Below, in pieces: positions 31,841 through 40,728 of a DNA stretch of 42,419 bases (its first letter is position 1; the number at the start of each line of letters is the position of its first letter). The notes beneath the pieces are model-generated. The model was given only the letters and a program-made list of their open reading frames with translations, searched no databases and was not told the origin of the DNA. Source of the stretch: Mesorhizobium sp. B2-7-1 (GTDB lineage Bacteria > Pseudomonadota > Alphaproteobacteria > Rhizobiales > Rhizobiaceae); NCBI RefSeq assembly GCF_006440735.1, contig NZ_VFUA01000057.1:1-42419 (forward strand). The letters run 5' to 3'. A program made the position numbers and the translations under genes.

Positions 31841-33012
31841 TATTCAGCCGGCTGCGGCTGCAGGATCGTCCGGCGGTCGAGCGCCTGCGACAGCACGGCC
31901 ACCGCGACGGCCAGAAGCGCCAGCGCCGCGCCCACCAGCGGCAGGTTGGCGTAGGACACGCCCCAGGAGATGGCGAGGCCACCGATCCAGGCGCCGCCGG
32001 CATTGCCGACATTGAAGGCGCCCTGGTTGAGCGTGGCGGCCAGGTTCGGACCTTCGGCGGCCGCCTCGACGACACGGATCTGCAAAGGCGGCACGACGAT
32101 GAAGATCAGCATGCCCCACAGGAAGACGATGGCCACGGCCACGCTGGCGATGGCGCCGAGCTCGGTGAAGATGACGAACAGCAGGGCCATGGCGAGCAGC
32201 GTGGCGATCACCGTCGGCATCAGCTTCCAGTCGGCCAGCCTGCCGCCGATGATGTTGCCGATGGTCATGCCGGCGCCGAACAAGAGCAGCACCCAGGTGA
32301 CGGTCGCCGTCGACAGGCCGGAGACGTCGGTGAGGTAAGGCTTGATGTAGGTGAAGACCGCGAACAGGCTGGCGGAGGCGAGCGAGGCGATCAGCATCGC
32401 CAGCCAGACCTGCAGCTTGCCGAGGACGCGCAGTTCGCCCACCAGGCCGCCGCCGCTGGGCTCCGCGACGTCCGAAGGCACCAGCCAGGCGATGGCCGCG
32501 ACCGAGATCAGGCCGATGCTGACGACAGCGAGGAACGTGGCGCGCCAACCGAAGGCCTCGCCGAGCGCCGTGCCGGCGGGGACGCCGAGGATGTTGGAGA
32601 GCGTCAGGCCGGCAAACATCAGCGCGATGGCGCTTGCCCGCTTGTTGCGCGGCACGAGGCTCGCCGCAACGACCGAGCCGATGCCGAAGAAGGCGCCATG
32701 ACCGAAAGCGGTGAAGACACGCGCCGCCATCAAGAGCCAGTAGTTCGGCGCGATGGCGCAGAAGAGATTGCCGACGACGAAGAGGGCGGCGAGGCCGACA
32801 AGGACGGGCTTGCGCGGCAGGCGGGCGGTTGCCATGGCGACGATCGGCGCGCCGAAGACGACGCCCAGCGCATAGCCGGTGACCAGAAGACCAGCCGACG
32901 GGATCGAGACGCCGAGGTCGGCCGCCACTTCCGGCAACAGGCCCATGATGACGAATTCGGTGGTGCCGATGCAGAAGGATGCAATGGCGAGCGCTAGGAT
33001 CGGCAGCGGCAT
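31840..33012 (-). CDS. MFS transporter, DHA1/AraJ-type
   Basis: 390 residues and 12 predicted helices. Motifs include IASFCIGTTEFVIMGLLPEV at the N-terminus, typical of the AraJ/PbuE-like sugar or nucleoside efflux group, TARLPRKPVL in loop 2-3, and the GVPAGTALGEAFGWRATF antiporter-like motif. Substrate unknown. The start is the ATG at 33012, with only a weak ribosome site. Tandem hairpins directly follow the stop. Confidence 0.9.
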   Translation of the reverse strand: MPLPILALAIASFCIGTTEFVIMGLLPEVAADLGVSIPSAGLLVTGYALGVVFGAPIVAMATARLPRKPVLVGLAALFVVGNLFCAIAPNYWLLMAARVFTAFGHGAFFGIGSVVAASLVPRNKRASAIALMFAGLTLSNILGVPAGTALGEAFGWRATFLAVVSIGLISVAAIAWLVPSDVAEPSGGGLVGELRVLGKLQVWLAMLIASLASASLFAVFTYIKPYLTDVSGLSTATVTWVLLLFGAGMTIGNIIGGRLADWKLMPTVIATLLAMALLFVIFTELGAIASVAVAIVFLWGMLIFIVVPPLQIRVVEAAAEGPNLAATLNQGAFNVGNAGGAWIGGLAISWGVSYANLPLVGAALALLAVAVAVLSQALDRRTILQPQPAE

Positions 33013-33122
33013 GGGATGTCCGGACTGAATCGGTTCAAATTCGAGACTGGCTCCGGATATGCCCGGCGCACAAGCGCCATTGTTGCAACGCAGCAATGCA
33101 GAAACGGAAGAACGCTGCCGCT

Positions 33123-33226
33123 AGGGCATGATCCCGAAAAGTGGGAACCGGTTTTCGGGGAAGATCATGCTCCAACAAAGAGTTGGATCAGGATGGTGAT
33201 TCAACGAAACGTCATCCTGATCCTGC
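33123..33226. repeat. Composite GATCATGC-type intergenic repeat
   Basis: Two hairpins side by side: GCATGATC…GATCATGC (33126-33170, enclosing CGAAAA/TTTTCG), and GGATCAGGATG (33185-33195) with CATCCTGATCC (33213-33223). The second ends 3 bases before the oxidoreductase stop (33227), so it also works as a terminator for that gene. The structure is like rhizobial mosaic repeats. Confidence 0.75.
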
Positions 33227-34603
33227 TTAGACCAGCGGCTTCAGCTCCTGGGCGATGGTCGGCAGCAGCTCCGAGACGGTCGGATGGATGTGCATGGCGC
33301 GCGCCAGCGTCGAGATCGGCGCCTTGGCATACATAAGGTCGAGCACGCAGTGGATCGCCTCGTCGCCGCCCGGCCCAAGCACCGAGCAGCCGAGGATCTC
33401 GCCGGTGTCGGCATCTGCCAGGATCTTCATGAAGCCTTGCGTCTCGCCCTTCTCGACAGCGCGGCCGACGCGGGTCATCGGCCGCTGGCCGACCAGCGCG
33501 CGGCGGCCGGATTTCTTCACGGCGGCCTCCGTCATGCCGCAGCGCCCGAGCGGCGGATCGATATAGAGCGCATAGGCTTCGATGCGGTCGCTGACCTTGC
33601 GCGGATCGTTGTCGAGCAGGTTGGCGGCGACGACCTCGAAGTCGTTGTAGGAGGTATGGGTGAAGGCGCCCCTGCCGTTGCAGTCGCCCATCGCCCAGAT
33701 GCCGGGCACGTTGGTGCGCAGTTGGTCGTCGACGACGACGAAGCCACGCTGGTCGACCGCGACGCCGGCTTTGTCCAGGCCGAGGTCGTCGGTGTTGGGC
33801 GTGCGACCCAGCGCCAGCAGCACATGCGAGCCGACCGCCGCCGGCTTGTTGGCGGCGAAGGTGACGGCAATGTCACTTCCTTGTTTGGCAAAGCTGATGT
33901 CGCCAGCGCCGAGATGGACGGCGATGCCTTCGTTCTCGAGGATGGAGAGGATGGCCGCTGACGTGTCCTCGTCCTCGCGGCCGGTCAGCCGCGGCGCCTT
34001 CTCGATCACCGTAATCTCGGAGCCGAACCGGCGGAACATCTGCGCGAATTCGAGCGAGATGTAGCTGCCGCCGACGACGATCAGATGGCTGGGCAGCACA
34101 TCGAGGTCCATCATCGAGGAATTGGTGAGATAGGGCACGTCGTTGACGCCCGGCAGGCTCGGCACCGAGGCGCGGCCGCCGGTGTTGAGGAAGATCTTCG
34201 GCGCGGTGAGCAGCTCGTCGCCGACGCGCACCGTGTCGGCGGTGACGAAACGTGCGTGGCCGCGATAGAGCGTGCAGCCCTTCATGCCGGCGATCCATTT
34301 TTCAAGATTGCCGCGAGAGTCGTTGGTGACCTTGTCCTTGCGCGCCTTGATGCGCTTGTAATCCACGCCGACGGGGCCCGAGAGCGCGACACCGTACTCG
34401 GCGGCGCGGCGGGCGAGATGCGCGGCATAGGCGCTCGCCACCATCGTCTTGGTCGGCATGCAGCCGGTGTTGACGCAGGTGCCGCCGATGAATTTGCGCT
34501 CGATCAGCGCGACCTTCATGCCGGCGGACTCGAGCCGGCCGACGAGCGGCGGGCCGGCCTGGCCGGCGCCGATGACGATGGCGTCGAAGCTCTTAGCGCT
34601 CAT
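33227..34603 (-). CDS. FAD-dependent pyridine nucleotide-disulfide oxidoreductase (MerA/RclA-like)
   Basis: 458 residues. FAD-binding VIGAGQAGPPL, redox pair C43/C48 in GGTCVNTGCMPTK, NAD(P) site VVGGSYISLEFAQMF, FAD site PGIWAMGDCNGRG, and a C-terminal interface with HIHPTVSELLP (His-Glu dyad). The CVNTGCMPTK form, with VNTG and no second metal-binding cysteine pair at the C-terminus, argues against true mercuric reductase and for a MerA-like or RclA-like enzyme. It overlaps the DUF4126 gene by ATGA. Confidence 0.9.
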   Translation of the reverse strand: MSAKSFDAIVIGAGQAGPPLVGRLESAGMKVALIERKFIGGTCVNTGCMPTKTMVASAYAAHLARRAAEYGVALSGPVGVDYKRIKARKDKVTNDSRGNLEKWIAGMKGCTLYRGHARFVTADTVRVGDELLTAPKIFLNTGGRASVPSLPGVNDVPYLTNSSMMDLDVLPSHLIVVGGSYISLEFAQMFRRFGSEITVIEKAPRLTGREDEDTSAAILSILENEGIAVHLGAGDISFAKQGSDIAVTFAANKPAAVGSHVLLALGRTPNTDDLGLDKAGVAVDQRGFVVVDDQLRTNVPGIWAMGDCNGRGAFTHTSYNDFEVVAANLLDNDPRKVSDRIEAYALYIDPPLGRCGMTEAAVKKSGRRALVGQRPMTRVGRAVEKGETQGFMKILADADTGEILGCSVLGPGGDEAIHCVLDLMYAKAPISTLARAMHIHPTVSELLPTIAQELKPLV

Positions 34604-35061
34604 GCGACCGCCGCAACGATCAGCAGGCCGCCGATGATGGCGACTGCATCCTCGATGAAGGCGGCGGGCGGATCCATGCCGAAGACGGCGGCGAGCCGGC
34701 CGCGCGCTTCGGCGCCGCCCAGCGTGCCGATCACCGCGCCGATGGCGCCGGCGACCAGGCCGCCAATGGTGGCGCCGGCCGTGGCGCCGATCACCGCGCC
34801 GGAGAAGGCGCCGGTCACGGTGCGCGCGCCGAATTGCTGCGGCACCTTGCGGCTCGGCGTCGACGGCAGCTGGTCGGTGACCAATTCGACGATGGCCAGG
34901 ATGGTGAAGATGCCGACGGCGATCCAGTGGCCCATAAAGCTAGCCCAGGTGCCGGCGACCGGAAGCCAGCCGAGATAAGAACCCCAGGCGACGGCGGCGG
35001 GCGCGGTCATGGCGCGCAGGCCGGCAATGACGCCTATCAGCAGTGCAAGAATGTAAAGCAT
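34600..35061 (-). CDS. DUF4126-family membrane protein
   Basis: 153 residues, four to five hydrophobic segments with glycine/alanine-rich stretches (GAVIGATAGATIGGLVAGAI). LLIGVIAGLRAMTAPAAVAW and ELVTDQLPSTPSRK are the family hallmarks I recall for DUF4126. Function unknown. GAGGGGG precedes the ATG. It overlaps the oxidoreductase start by four bases (ATGA), so the two proteins are made together. Confidence 0.85.
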   Translation of the reverse strand: MLYILALLIGVIAGLRAMTAPAAVAWGSYLGWLPVAGTWASFMGHWIAVGIFTILAIVELVTDQLPSTPSRKVPQQFGARTVTGAFSGAVIGATAGATIGGLVAGAIGAVIGTLGGAEARGRLAAVFGMDPPAAFIEDAVAIIGGLLIVAAVA

Positions 35062-35206
35062 GATCGACCCCCTCAATGAGACACTCGCATGGTCTCGCAA
35101 TGGCAGGCTAGCATAAGCCTTGCGTTTGGCCACGGAGCTTTTGTCTGACAATCGATTATGCTTTGGCGACTATGCTTGGCGGAAGAGGATATCTGGAGAT
35201 GTCGCC

Positions 35207-35764
35207 ATGACGACGAGCGAGCGCATGAAGATGGCGGGGGGCGAATGGTACACCTGCATCGACGATGAGCTGGAGGCGCTGCGCGTCGCCGCGCGCGATG
35301 CGGTGTTCGAGCACAACGGACTGCCGCCCCGGCAGCGCGGCAATATGGGCCCCGCCTTGCGGGCGCTGCTTGGCGGCGTGGGCGAGGGGGCGCGCATCGA
35401 GACGCCGTTCCATTGCGCCTATGGCTTCAACCTGTTCCTGGGCGATAGCGTCTTCCTCAACGCCGGCTGCACCATCCTCGACACCGCGCCGGTGCGCATC
35501 GGCAAGGGGACGCTGCTTGGCCCCAATGTGCAGATCTACTGTGCCGAGCATCATCGCGAAGCTTCCGGCCGGCTGGCCGGGCTGGAGGTCGCCAGGCCCG
35601 TGACGATCGGCGACAATGCCTGGATCGGCGGCAGCGCGGTGATCCTTGCCGGCGTCAGCATAGGCGAGGGCGCCATCGTCGGCGCCGGCGCTGTGGTGAC
35701 CCGCGACGTGCCAGCGAACACCACCGTCGTCGGCAACCCGGCACGGGTGGTCACGCGGCGCTGA
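35207..35764 (+). CDS. Maltose O-acetyltransferase-like hexapeptide acetyltransferase
   Basis: 185 residues of the left-handed beta-helix: an N-terminal maltose-acetyltransferase domain (MKMAGGEWYTCIDDELEALR), then hexapeptide turns (IGKGTLLGPNVQIYCAEHHRE with catalytic His, VTIGDNAWIGGSAVILAGVS, IVGAGAVVTRDVP). It acetylates sugars or a related Nod-factor-like acceptor such as NodL does in rhizobia; acceptor identity is open. The start is ATG 35207 with GGAG upstream. Its 3' end overlaps the sensor kinase gene tail-to-tail by 14 bases. Confidence 0.88.
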   Translation: MTTSERMKMAGGEWYTCIDDELEALRVAARDAVFEHNGLPPRQRGNMGPALRALLGGVGEGARIETPFHCAYGFNLFLGDSVFLNAGCTILDTAPVRIGKGTLLGPNVQIYCAEHHREASGRLAGLEVARPVTIGDNAWIGGSAVILAGVSIGEGAIVGAGAVVTRDVPANTTVVGNPARVVTRR

Positions 35765-37100
35765 CGCCAGGCGGTTGGAACCGGACCGTCGCTTCAAAGC
35801 CATCCTTTTGGCCAGACGCCGGTGAGTTCAGCACCAGCGTCGCACCGACCTGCTGTAAAATCCGATTGACGATCGCCAGCCCGAGGCCGGATCCCGCCGC
35901 GCGCGTTGCGCCGCGTTCGAAGCGTTTGACTAGATCGGTCGTGGCGGGGACCACCGGGCCTTCGTTGATCACGCTCAGCGCGACGTCATCGCCGACACGC
36001 ACGACCACCTGCGTATTCTCAGCTCCGTGCAGCAGTGCATTCTCGATAAGATTGCGCAGGACTATGGCCAGGGCGTCGGGATCAATCGGAACCTGCGTCC
36101 TGCCTTTCGCAGGCGCTTCGAGGCGAAGGCGGCCGTGATTTTCACCGTGCTGTTCGAAGTCGCTGACCACAAAAGCCGCGACCGAAGCGAGATCGCTCGC
36201 CTTGCCGCCGGCGGCGATACCGGCATCGGCGCGCGCCAATTGCATCAGTTTCTCGGACAGGCGGGCGAGGTGGGACAACGCCGCCTTGATCTGATGCGGC
36301 CGCTTTCGACCGGCCTCGTCGGTCGCTTCGGCGATCAGCCGTTCGGTCTGCGCGAGCGCGCCGGCGATGGGCGTGCGCAACTCATGCGCGGCATTCGCGG
36401 TGAACTCCTTCTCTGCATCAAGCGCCATATCGAGGCGTTGCATCAAGCTGTTGACGGAGGTGGCTATGGCGGCAAGCTCCGACGGGAGGTCCTCGGTGCG
36501 AATGGGCGCGAGATGGTCGCCGTGACGAGCCTTGATCTCGTTGCGCAGCGCGGCTATCGGCCTGAGCGAGTGCGCCAAGGACAGCCAGGCGACGATTGCG
36601 CTGAGCGGCGTCAGGATGATCATCGGCACCAGGAAGCCGGTCGCTGCCTCGAGAGTTTCCTCGTTACGGTGGGCGTCCCGCTCGGCGACCTGGACGAAGA
36701 GCGAGCCACTGACGGCCGGTTCAGTGTAAACGCGCCAGCCGGCTTGTTCCGAGAAACCTTGAGCAAGGCCCTGGGTCAACGGCTCGACTGGCGCGCTGTA
36801 GGAACCCATGAGCACGCGCCCTTCGCCGTTGCGCACCTGGAAGACAAGTCTCCCGCCGTCATCTTCTGAAACGGCTTCCGCAAGCCTGCGCGGAGATTGG
36901 GGTTCGTCACGCTCGAACAGATCGTCGATGACCAATGGCAGCAGTCTTCGTGCAGCTTCCTGCATCGAGCTGTCCATGGCTTCGTTGATCTCGCGCTGCA
37001 GCGTGTAGCTTCCGGTGGCTGCCGCAACCACTCCGAACGCGACGGTGACCACGATAAGCGCCACAACGAGGCGGCTGACAAGGCTGTCAAATATTCTCAT
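35751..37100 (-). CDS. Two-component sensor histidine kinase (QseC/PmrB-like)
   Basis: 449 residues: TM1 about 9-30, a periplasmic sensor of about 130 residues, TM2 about 160-182, HAMP-like linker, DHp with ANAAHELRTPIAGAL (phospho-His), and HATPase with LRNLIENALLHG (N box) and AGSGLGLAIVNR (G box). It autophosphorylates and passes phosphate to the response regulator encoded just upstream, whose stop overlaps this start (ATGA). The ligand is not known. Confidence 0.92.
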   Translation of the reverse strand: MRIFDSLVSRLVVALIVVTVAFGVVAAATGSYTLQREINEAMDSSMQEAARRLLPLVIDDLFERDEPQSPRRLAEAVSEDDGGRLVFQVRNGEGRVLMGSYSAPVEPLTQGLAQGFSEQAGWRVYTEPAVSGSLFVQVAERDAHRNEETLEAATGFLVPMIILTPLSAIVAWLSLAHSLRPIAALRNEIKARHGDHLAPIRTEDLPSELAAIATSVNSLMQRLDMALDAEKEFTANAAHELRTPIAGALAQTERLIAEATDEAGRKRPHQIKAALSHLARLSEKLMQLARADAGIAAGGKASDLASVAAFVVSDFEQHGENHGRLRLEAPAKGRTQVPIDPDALAIVLRNLIENALLHGAENTQVVVRVGDDVALSVINEGPVVPATTDLVKRFERGATRAAGSGLGLAIVNRILQQVGATLVLNSPASGQKDGFEATVRFQPPGVSAA

Positions 37101-37756
37101 GGAGCTGCCAGGCGGTAACCCAGCCCCCTGACCGTTGTGATCGCATTGCGGCCGATCTTCTTTCGCAGGCGGCTGACATAGACTTCGACCGTGTTGCTTT
37201 CGATCTCGGCGCCGAAGGCGTAAAGCGCATCCTCGATCTGGGCCTTGCCGACAGTGATACCGGGCCGTCGCAGGAACTGGTCGAGCACGGCCCATTCGCG
37301 GCTGGTCAGCATCGTTTCCTTGCCATTGATGACAACAACGCGGCGAGCCTGGTCGATTTCGACCGGTCCGAGGCGGATCAGGGGGTTGGGGCTTCCGGCG
37401 TAGCGCCGCGCCACGGCGGCAAGGCGCGCGGACAACTCGCCGAGATCGAACGGCTTCACCAGGTAGTCGTCGGCCCCGGAGTTCAGTCCCTCAATTCGAT
37501 CGGAGAGCTGGTCGCGCGCTGTCAGTATGATCACCGGCGTATCGTTGTTCTCGCGTCGCAGCGCCTTCAGAAACTCGATGCCTTTTCCGTCCGGCAGGTG
37601 CAGATCGAGCAGCACGAGTTCATAGGCAATGACGTGGAGGTGCTCGCGGCCCTCCGCCAGGGTGGCGCTCCAATCGACGGCATGCCCATCGGCGGCGACG
37701 TGGTCGCGTACAGCCTCCCCCAACACCCGATCGTCTTCGATCAACAGGACCCGCAT
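37097..37756 (-). CDS. OmpR-family response regulator
   Basis: 219 residues. Receiver with E7-D8-D9, phospho-acceptor D51 (LVLLDLHLPDG), and K in DDYLVKPF; DNA-binding winged helix with TSREWAVLDQFL and NTVEVYVSRLRKKIG. It belongs to the QseB/PmrA type. The ATG at 37756 has GGAGG upstream. It forms an operon with the kinase and faces PepSY and cytochrome b561 genes across a 161-base region that carries a long inverted repeat, its probable binding site. Confidence 0.93.
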   Translation of the reverse strand: MRVLLIEDDRVLGEAVRDHVAADGHAVDWSATLAEGREHLHVIAYELVLLDLHLPDGKGIEFLKALRRENNDTPVIILTARDQLSDRIEGLNSGADDYLVKPFDLGELSARLAAVARRYAGSPNPLIRLGPVEIDQARRVVVINGKETMLTSREWAVLDQFLRRPGITVGKAQIEDALYAFGAEIESNTVEVYVSRLRKKIGRNAITTVRGLGYRLAAP

Positions 37757-37798
37757 CGTTGCCTCCGCCGGATAATGACCGGCCCATGCGGCACGAGA

Positions 37799-37866
37799 CT
37801 GACAGCAGCCTGAATGAAAGCCAACCGCGGTCTTTTGGGTGGAGAGAACATTCAGGTTGCTGTCAG
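37799..37866. promoter_or_regulatory. Paired inverted operator between response regulator and PepSY gene
   Basis: CTGACAGCAGCCTGAATG (37799-37816) is the reverse complement, with a single mismatch, of CATTCAGGTTGCTGTCAG (37849-37866); 32 bases separate them. The right arm also continues with OmpR-style half sites CAGGTT (37853), CAGCTT (37864) and CAGGTT (37877). Placement between divergent genes suits autoregulation and control of the PepSY/cytochrome genes. Confidence 0.65.
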
Positions 37867-37917
37867 CTTCGACAGCCAGGTTCCCCAGCATCGGAATTGG
37901 CCGATGGAGAAATCGAC

Positions 37918-38184
37918 ATGAAGGGTTTGATCCTGACCGCGCTTGCATTGACTGTAGCCGGCCCGGCTTTCGCCGGCGACAGATGCGATGTGCCAACCAA
38001 CGAATGGCAGCCGCGCGAGGCGTTGCAGAAGAAGCTCGAAGGAGAGGGCTGGAAGGTCCGCAGCATCAAGACCGAAAACGGCTGCTACGAAGCCAAAGCG
38101 GTCGACGCCAACGGCAAGAGGCTGGAAGGCGTGTTCAATCCCAAGACGCTCGAGTCGGTCGGCGCCGATTCCGACGACGGTTGA
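37918..38184 (+). CDS. Small periplasmic PepSY-domain protein
   Basis: 88 residues: signal peptide (MKGLILTALALTVAGPAFA-GD) and one PepSY-like unit (EALQKKLEGEGWKVRSIKT…CYEAKAVDANGKRLEGVFNPKT). Two cysteines (C24 and C57 region) might pair. PepSY proteins of this size are commonly encoded next to a cytochrome b561 and a QseBC-type system; their role is thought to be ligand or protein binding in the periplasm. GGAGA is upstream of the ATG. Confidence 0.88.
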   Translation: MKGLILTALALTVAGPAFAGDRCDVPTNEWQPREALQKKLEGEGWKVRSIKTENGCYEAKAVDANGKRLEGVFNPKTLESVGADSDDG

Positions 38185-38189
38185 TCGGC

Positions 38190-38750
38190 ATGAACGCCAC
38201 CGTTTCAGCGCAGGAAACCTCCGTCAGGGTCTGGAGCCCCTATGTTCGCCTCTTCCACTGGTCGCTGGTTCTGTGCGTCGCGGTGGCGTGGCTTTCTTCC
38301 GGGGAAATCATGAAGGTGCATGAATTGGCCGGCTATTGCGCCGGGGGCCTGATCGCCTCGCGCCTGATCGCGGGGTTGGCCGGGTCCGGCTATACGCGCT
38401 TCGATCAGTTCGTGCGCGGGCCGCGCACGGTGCGTTCGTATCTCGCTGACGTGGTGCGAGGCCGTGAAAGGCGGTATCTCGGCCACAATCCTGCCGGCGG
38501 CGCCATGGTGCTGGCGCTTGTGACTTGCATCGCGGGAATTGCGCTGACCGGCTGGATGCAGACCACCGACACCTGGTGGGGCGTGGCCTGGGTCGAGGAC
38601 GCGCACAAGGTTCTGGGCAACGGTATCCTGGTGCTGATCGGGCTTCATGTCGGCGGCGTGGTTCTGGCAAGCCTGCGCCATGGCGAGAACCTGGTTCGGG
38701 CGATGGTCACCGGCCGCAAGCACGCGCCGTCGCCGGAGGACGTTGCCTGA
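38190..38750 (+). CDS. Cytochrome b561
   Basis: 186 residues, four transmembrane helices. Haem ligands: RLFHWSL, KVHELAG, EDAHKVLG and IGLHVGG, two histidine pairs as in CybB-type di-haem b561. It moves electrons across the inner membrane, for instance from ubiquinol. It begins 5 bases after the PepSY stop and should be co-transcribed with it under the divergent two-component system. It ends with a strong hairpin terminator. Confidence 0.9.
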   Translation: MNATVSAQETSVRVWSPYVRLFHWSLVLCVAVAWLSSGEIMKVHELAGYCAGGLIASRLIAGLAGSGYTRFDQFVRGPRTVRSYLADVVRGRERRYLGHNPAGGAMVLALVTCIAGIALTGWMQTTDTWWGVAWVEDAHKVLGNGILVLIGLHVGGVVLASLRHGENLVRAMVTGRKHAPSPEDVA

Positions 38751-38768
38751 AAAGCAGGCTGGAGAATG

Positions 38769-38800
38769 CAAAGGGCGCCGCGTCGATGCGGCGCCCTTTG
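38769..38800. terminator. Bidirectional intrinsic terminator
   Basis: A perfect 13-bp stem CAAAGGGCGCCGC (38769-38781) and GCGGCGCCCTTTG (38788-38800), loop GTCGAT, between the convergent cytochrome b561 and GlxA-type genes. Confidence 0.85.
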
Positions 38801-38810
38801 CCGTTCCATC

Positions 38811-39800
38811 TCAGGAGGCGCGCGCCATGCGCTCGTCCTGATCGATCCGCCTCGAAAACTCGCGCCGGTACTGCCGCGGCGAGGTCCTGAGCCGCGCGGC
38901 GAAATGCTGGCGCAGCGAGGTGGCGCTGCCGAAGCCGGCTTCGAAGGCCACCATGTCCATCGACTTGTCGGTCTGTTCCAGCAGCCTTTGCGCCAGTGCG
39001 ACGCGCTGGTCGGCGAGCCAGTCGCCGAAACTGGTGCCGATCGAGTTCTGGAAGCGGCGCGTGAAGGTGCGGCGCGTGAGGCCGGCCGCCTCGGCGACGC
39101 TGTCGAGGCTGTGCGGTTCGTGGAGTGTCGCCCGCACCTGGTCGAGAGCGTGCGTGAACCGGTCGGCGTTCGGTGTCGGCGCAAGCGGGCGCTCGATGAA
39201 CTGCGCCTGTCCGCCCTGCCGGTGCGGCGAGAGCACGACGTGGCGGGCAAGCCGAAGGGCGGCCTCCGCGCCATAGCGGGCGCGCACGATGTGCAGGCAG
39301 CAATCGAGCCCGGCGGCGACGCCGGCGGAGGTGATGATGTCGCCCTCGTCGACATAGAGCACGTCGGCGTCGATCGCGATGTCGGGATGAAGCGCTTGCA
39401 ACCGGTCCGTATAGGCCCAGTGGGTCGTTGCCTTGCGCCCGGCCAGCAATCCGGCGCCGGCGATGGCGAAGGTGCCGAGGCACAGGCCGACGATCAGCGC
39501 GCCGCGCCGATGGGCGCGTTGCAGCGCCTCCTCGAACGGCGCGGCCAGGGGAGCCTCGAGATCCTTCCAACTCGGGATGATGACGATGTCGGCCTCGTCG
39601 AGCGCCGAGAGTCCGTGCGGCACGACGATGCTCAGCCCGGCATCGGTATGCACAGGTCCTTCCTCCATCGCGCAGACGCGGAAGTCGAAGCGCGGCAGGC
39701 CAAGCTTGGTGCGGTCCGCGCCGAACACCAGGCAAGGCACCGAGAGGTGGAACGGGCTGATGCCGTCGAAGGCGACGGCGGCAACGATCGGATTGTTCAT
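38811..39800 (-). CDS. GlxA-type AraC-family transcriptional regulator
   Basis: 329 residues. The N-terminal domain is DJ-1/PfpI-like (VAAVAFDGISPFHLSVPCLVF split at residue 7, GLCLGTFAIAGAGLLAGRKATTHW), and the C-terminal 100 residues hold two AraC helix-turn-helices (SLDSVAEAAGLTRRTFTRRF, MDMVAFEAGFGSATSLRQHF). The putative nucleophile Cys in GLCLGTF remains. I use ATG 39800 with GGTGA upstream; ATG 39809 is possible. It is divergent from the cysteine hydrolase gene, its probable target. Confidence 0.9.
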   Translation of the reverse strand: MNNPIVAAVAFDGISPFHLSVPCLVFGADRTKLGLPRFDFRVCAMEEGPVHTDAGLSIVVPHGLSALDEADIVIIPSWKDLEAPLAAPFEEALQRAHRRGALIVGLCLGTFAIAGAGLLAGRKATTHWAYTDRLQALHPDIAIDADVLYVDEGDIITSAGVAAGLDCCLHIVRARYGAEAALRLARHVVLSPHRQGGQAQFIERPLAPTPNADRFTHALDQVRATLHEPHSLDSVAEAAGLTRRTFTRRFQNSIGTSFGDWLADQRVALAQRLLEQTDKSMDMVAFEAGFGSATSLRQHFAARLRTSPRQYRREFSRRIDQDERMARAS

Positions 39801-39925
39801 GACAGACATCACCGGTTGAATGGCGATTGTCCCAATTCTTTCGAATGATGTCAATCGGGCCACTTTCTGGCGCTGATGCGGCCGGTTAGCTTTGACCCAT
39901 CAACCCGGTCGAAAGGAAAACCGCT

Positions 39926-40568
39926 ATGTCAGCTCCCGCCACCCAGCCGCGCCGCGCGCTTGTCGTCGTCGATGTGCAGAACGACTACAATGGCGGCAAT
40001 CTCGCCATCCAGCACCCGCCCTTCGCCGAGACCGTCGCCAACGTTGCGCGCGCCATGGACGCGGCCGCGGCGGCCGGCATCAAAAATCGTCGTCGTCAAG
40101 CAGATGGCGCCCGAGACCTCGCCGATCTTCGCCAAGGGCAGCCATGGCGGCGAGCTGCATGCCGAGATCGCCAGGCGCGGCCGCGATCACTATGTCGAAA
40201 AGACGCTGCCTTCGGCCTTCACCGGCACGGATCTCGAGGCCTGGCTGCGCGCCAACGCCATCGATACGATCGCGGTCGTCGGCTACATGACCCACAATTG
40301 CGATCTCTCGACCATCATCCACGCGGTGCATATGGGCTTTGCCGTCGAGTTCCTTTCGGATGCCAGCGGCTCGGTGCCCTATGCCAACAGCGCCGGCTAC
40401 GCGTCGGCCGAGGACATACACCGGGTGGTGAGCGTCGTGTTGCAGTCACGCTTCGCCGCGGTGCTGAAGACCGCCGAGTGGATCGATTGCCTGAAGACCG
40501 GCGCATTGCCGGAGCGCGACACGATCTACGCGTCGAACCAGCGGGCCTTGCAGCGGAACGCCGCCTGA
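39926..40568 (+). pseudogene. Isochorismatase-like cysteine hydrolase with frameshift
   Basis: The 5' part encodes RRALVVVDVQNDYNGGNLAI with the catalytic Asp. At 40082-40086 a run of five A shifts the frame by one; with four A the text would read KIVVVKQMAPETSP and continue in frame through VEKTLPSAFTGTDL (Lys) and VGYMTHNCDLST (nucleophile Cys) to the stop at 40568. All three triad residues are thus present, but in two frames. Either the gene is recently inactivated or the base is an assembly error. Intact length would be about 213 aa. A strong terminator follows. Confidence 0.85.
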
Positions 40569-40588
40569 CCGAGCTTCTTTCGAGCAGC

Positions 40589-40622
40589 AAAGGCGCCGCC
40601 AGACACGGCGCCTTTTTGTTTT
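40589..40622 (+). terminator. Intrinsic terminator
   Basis: Stem AAAGGCGCCG (40589-40598) with CGGCGCCTTT (40606-40615), loop CCAGACA, followed by TTGTTTT, just after the cysteine hydrolase frame. It is a classical terminator. Confidence 0.9.
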
Positions 40623-40728
40623 GGCGACAATACCCAGAAAGAGCGTGAGCCATTTCACGGACGTCGCTCCGGTATTTTCGGAAAGTCGCCGCGCATGTGA
40701 GTAAGCGCGGTTGGCTTTGGGGGCTGGA

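Noticed and set aside
33227..34603. True mercuric reductase
   Set aside because: No N-terminal heavy-metal domain, no C-terminal vicinal cysteines, and no mer genes nearby.
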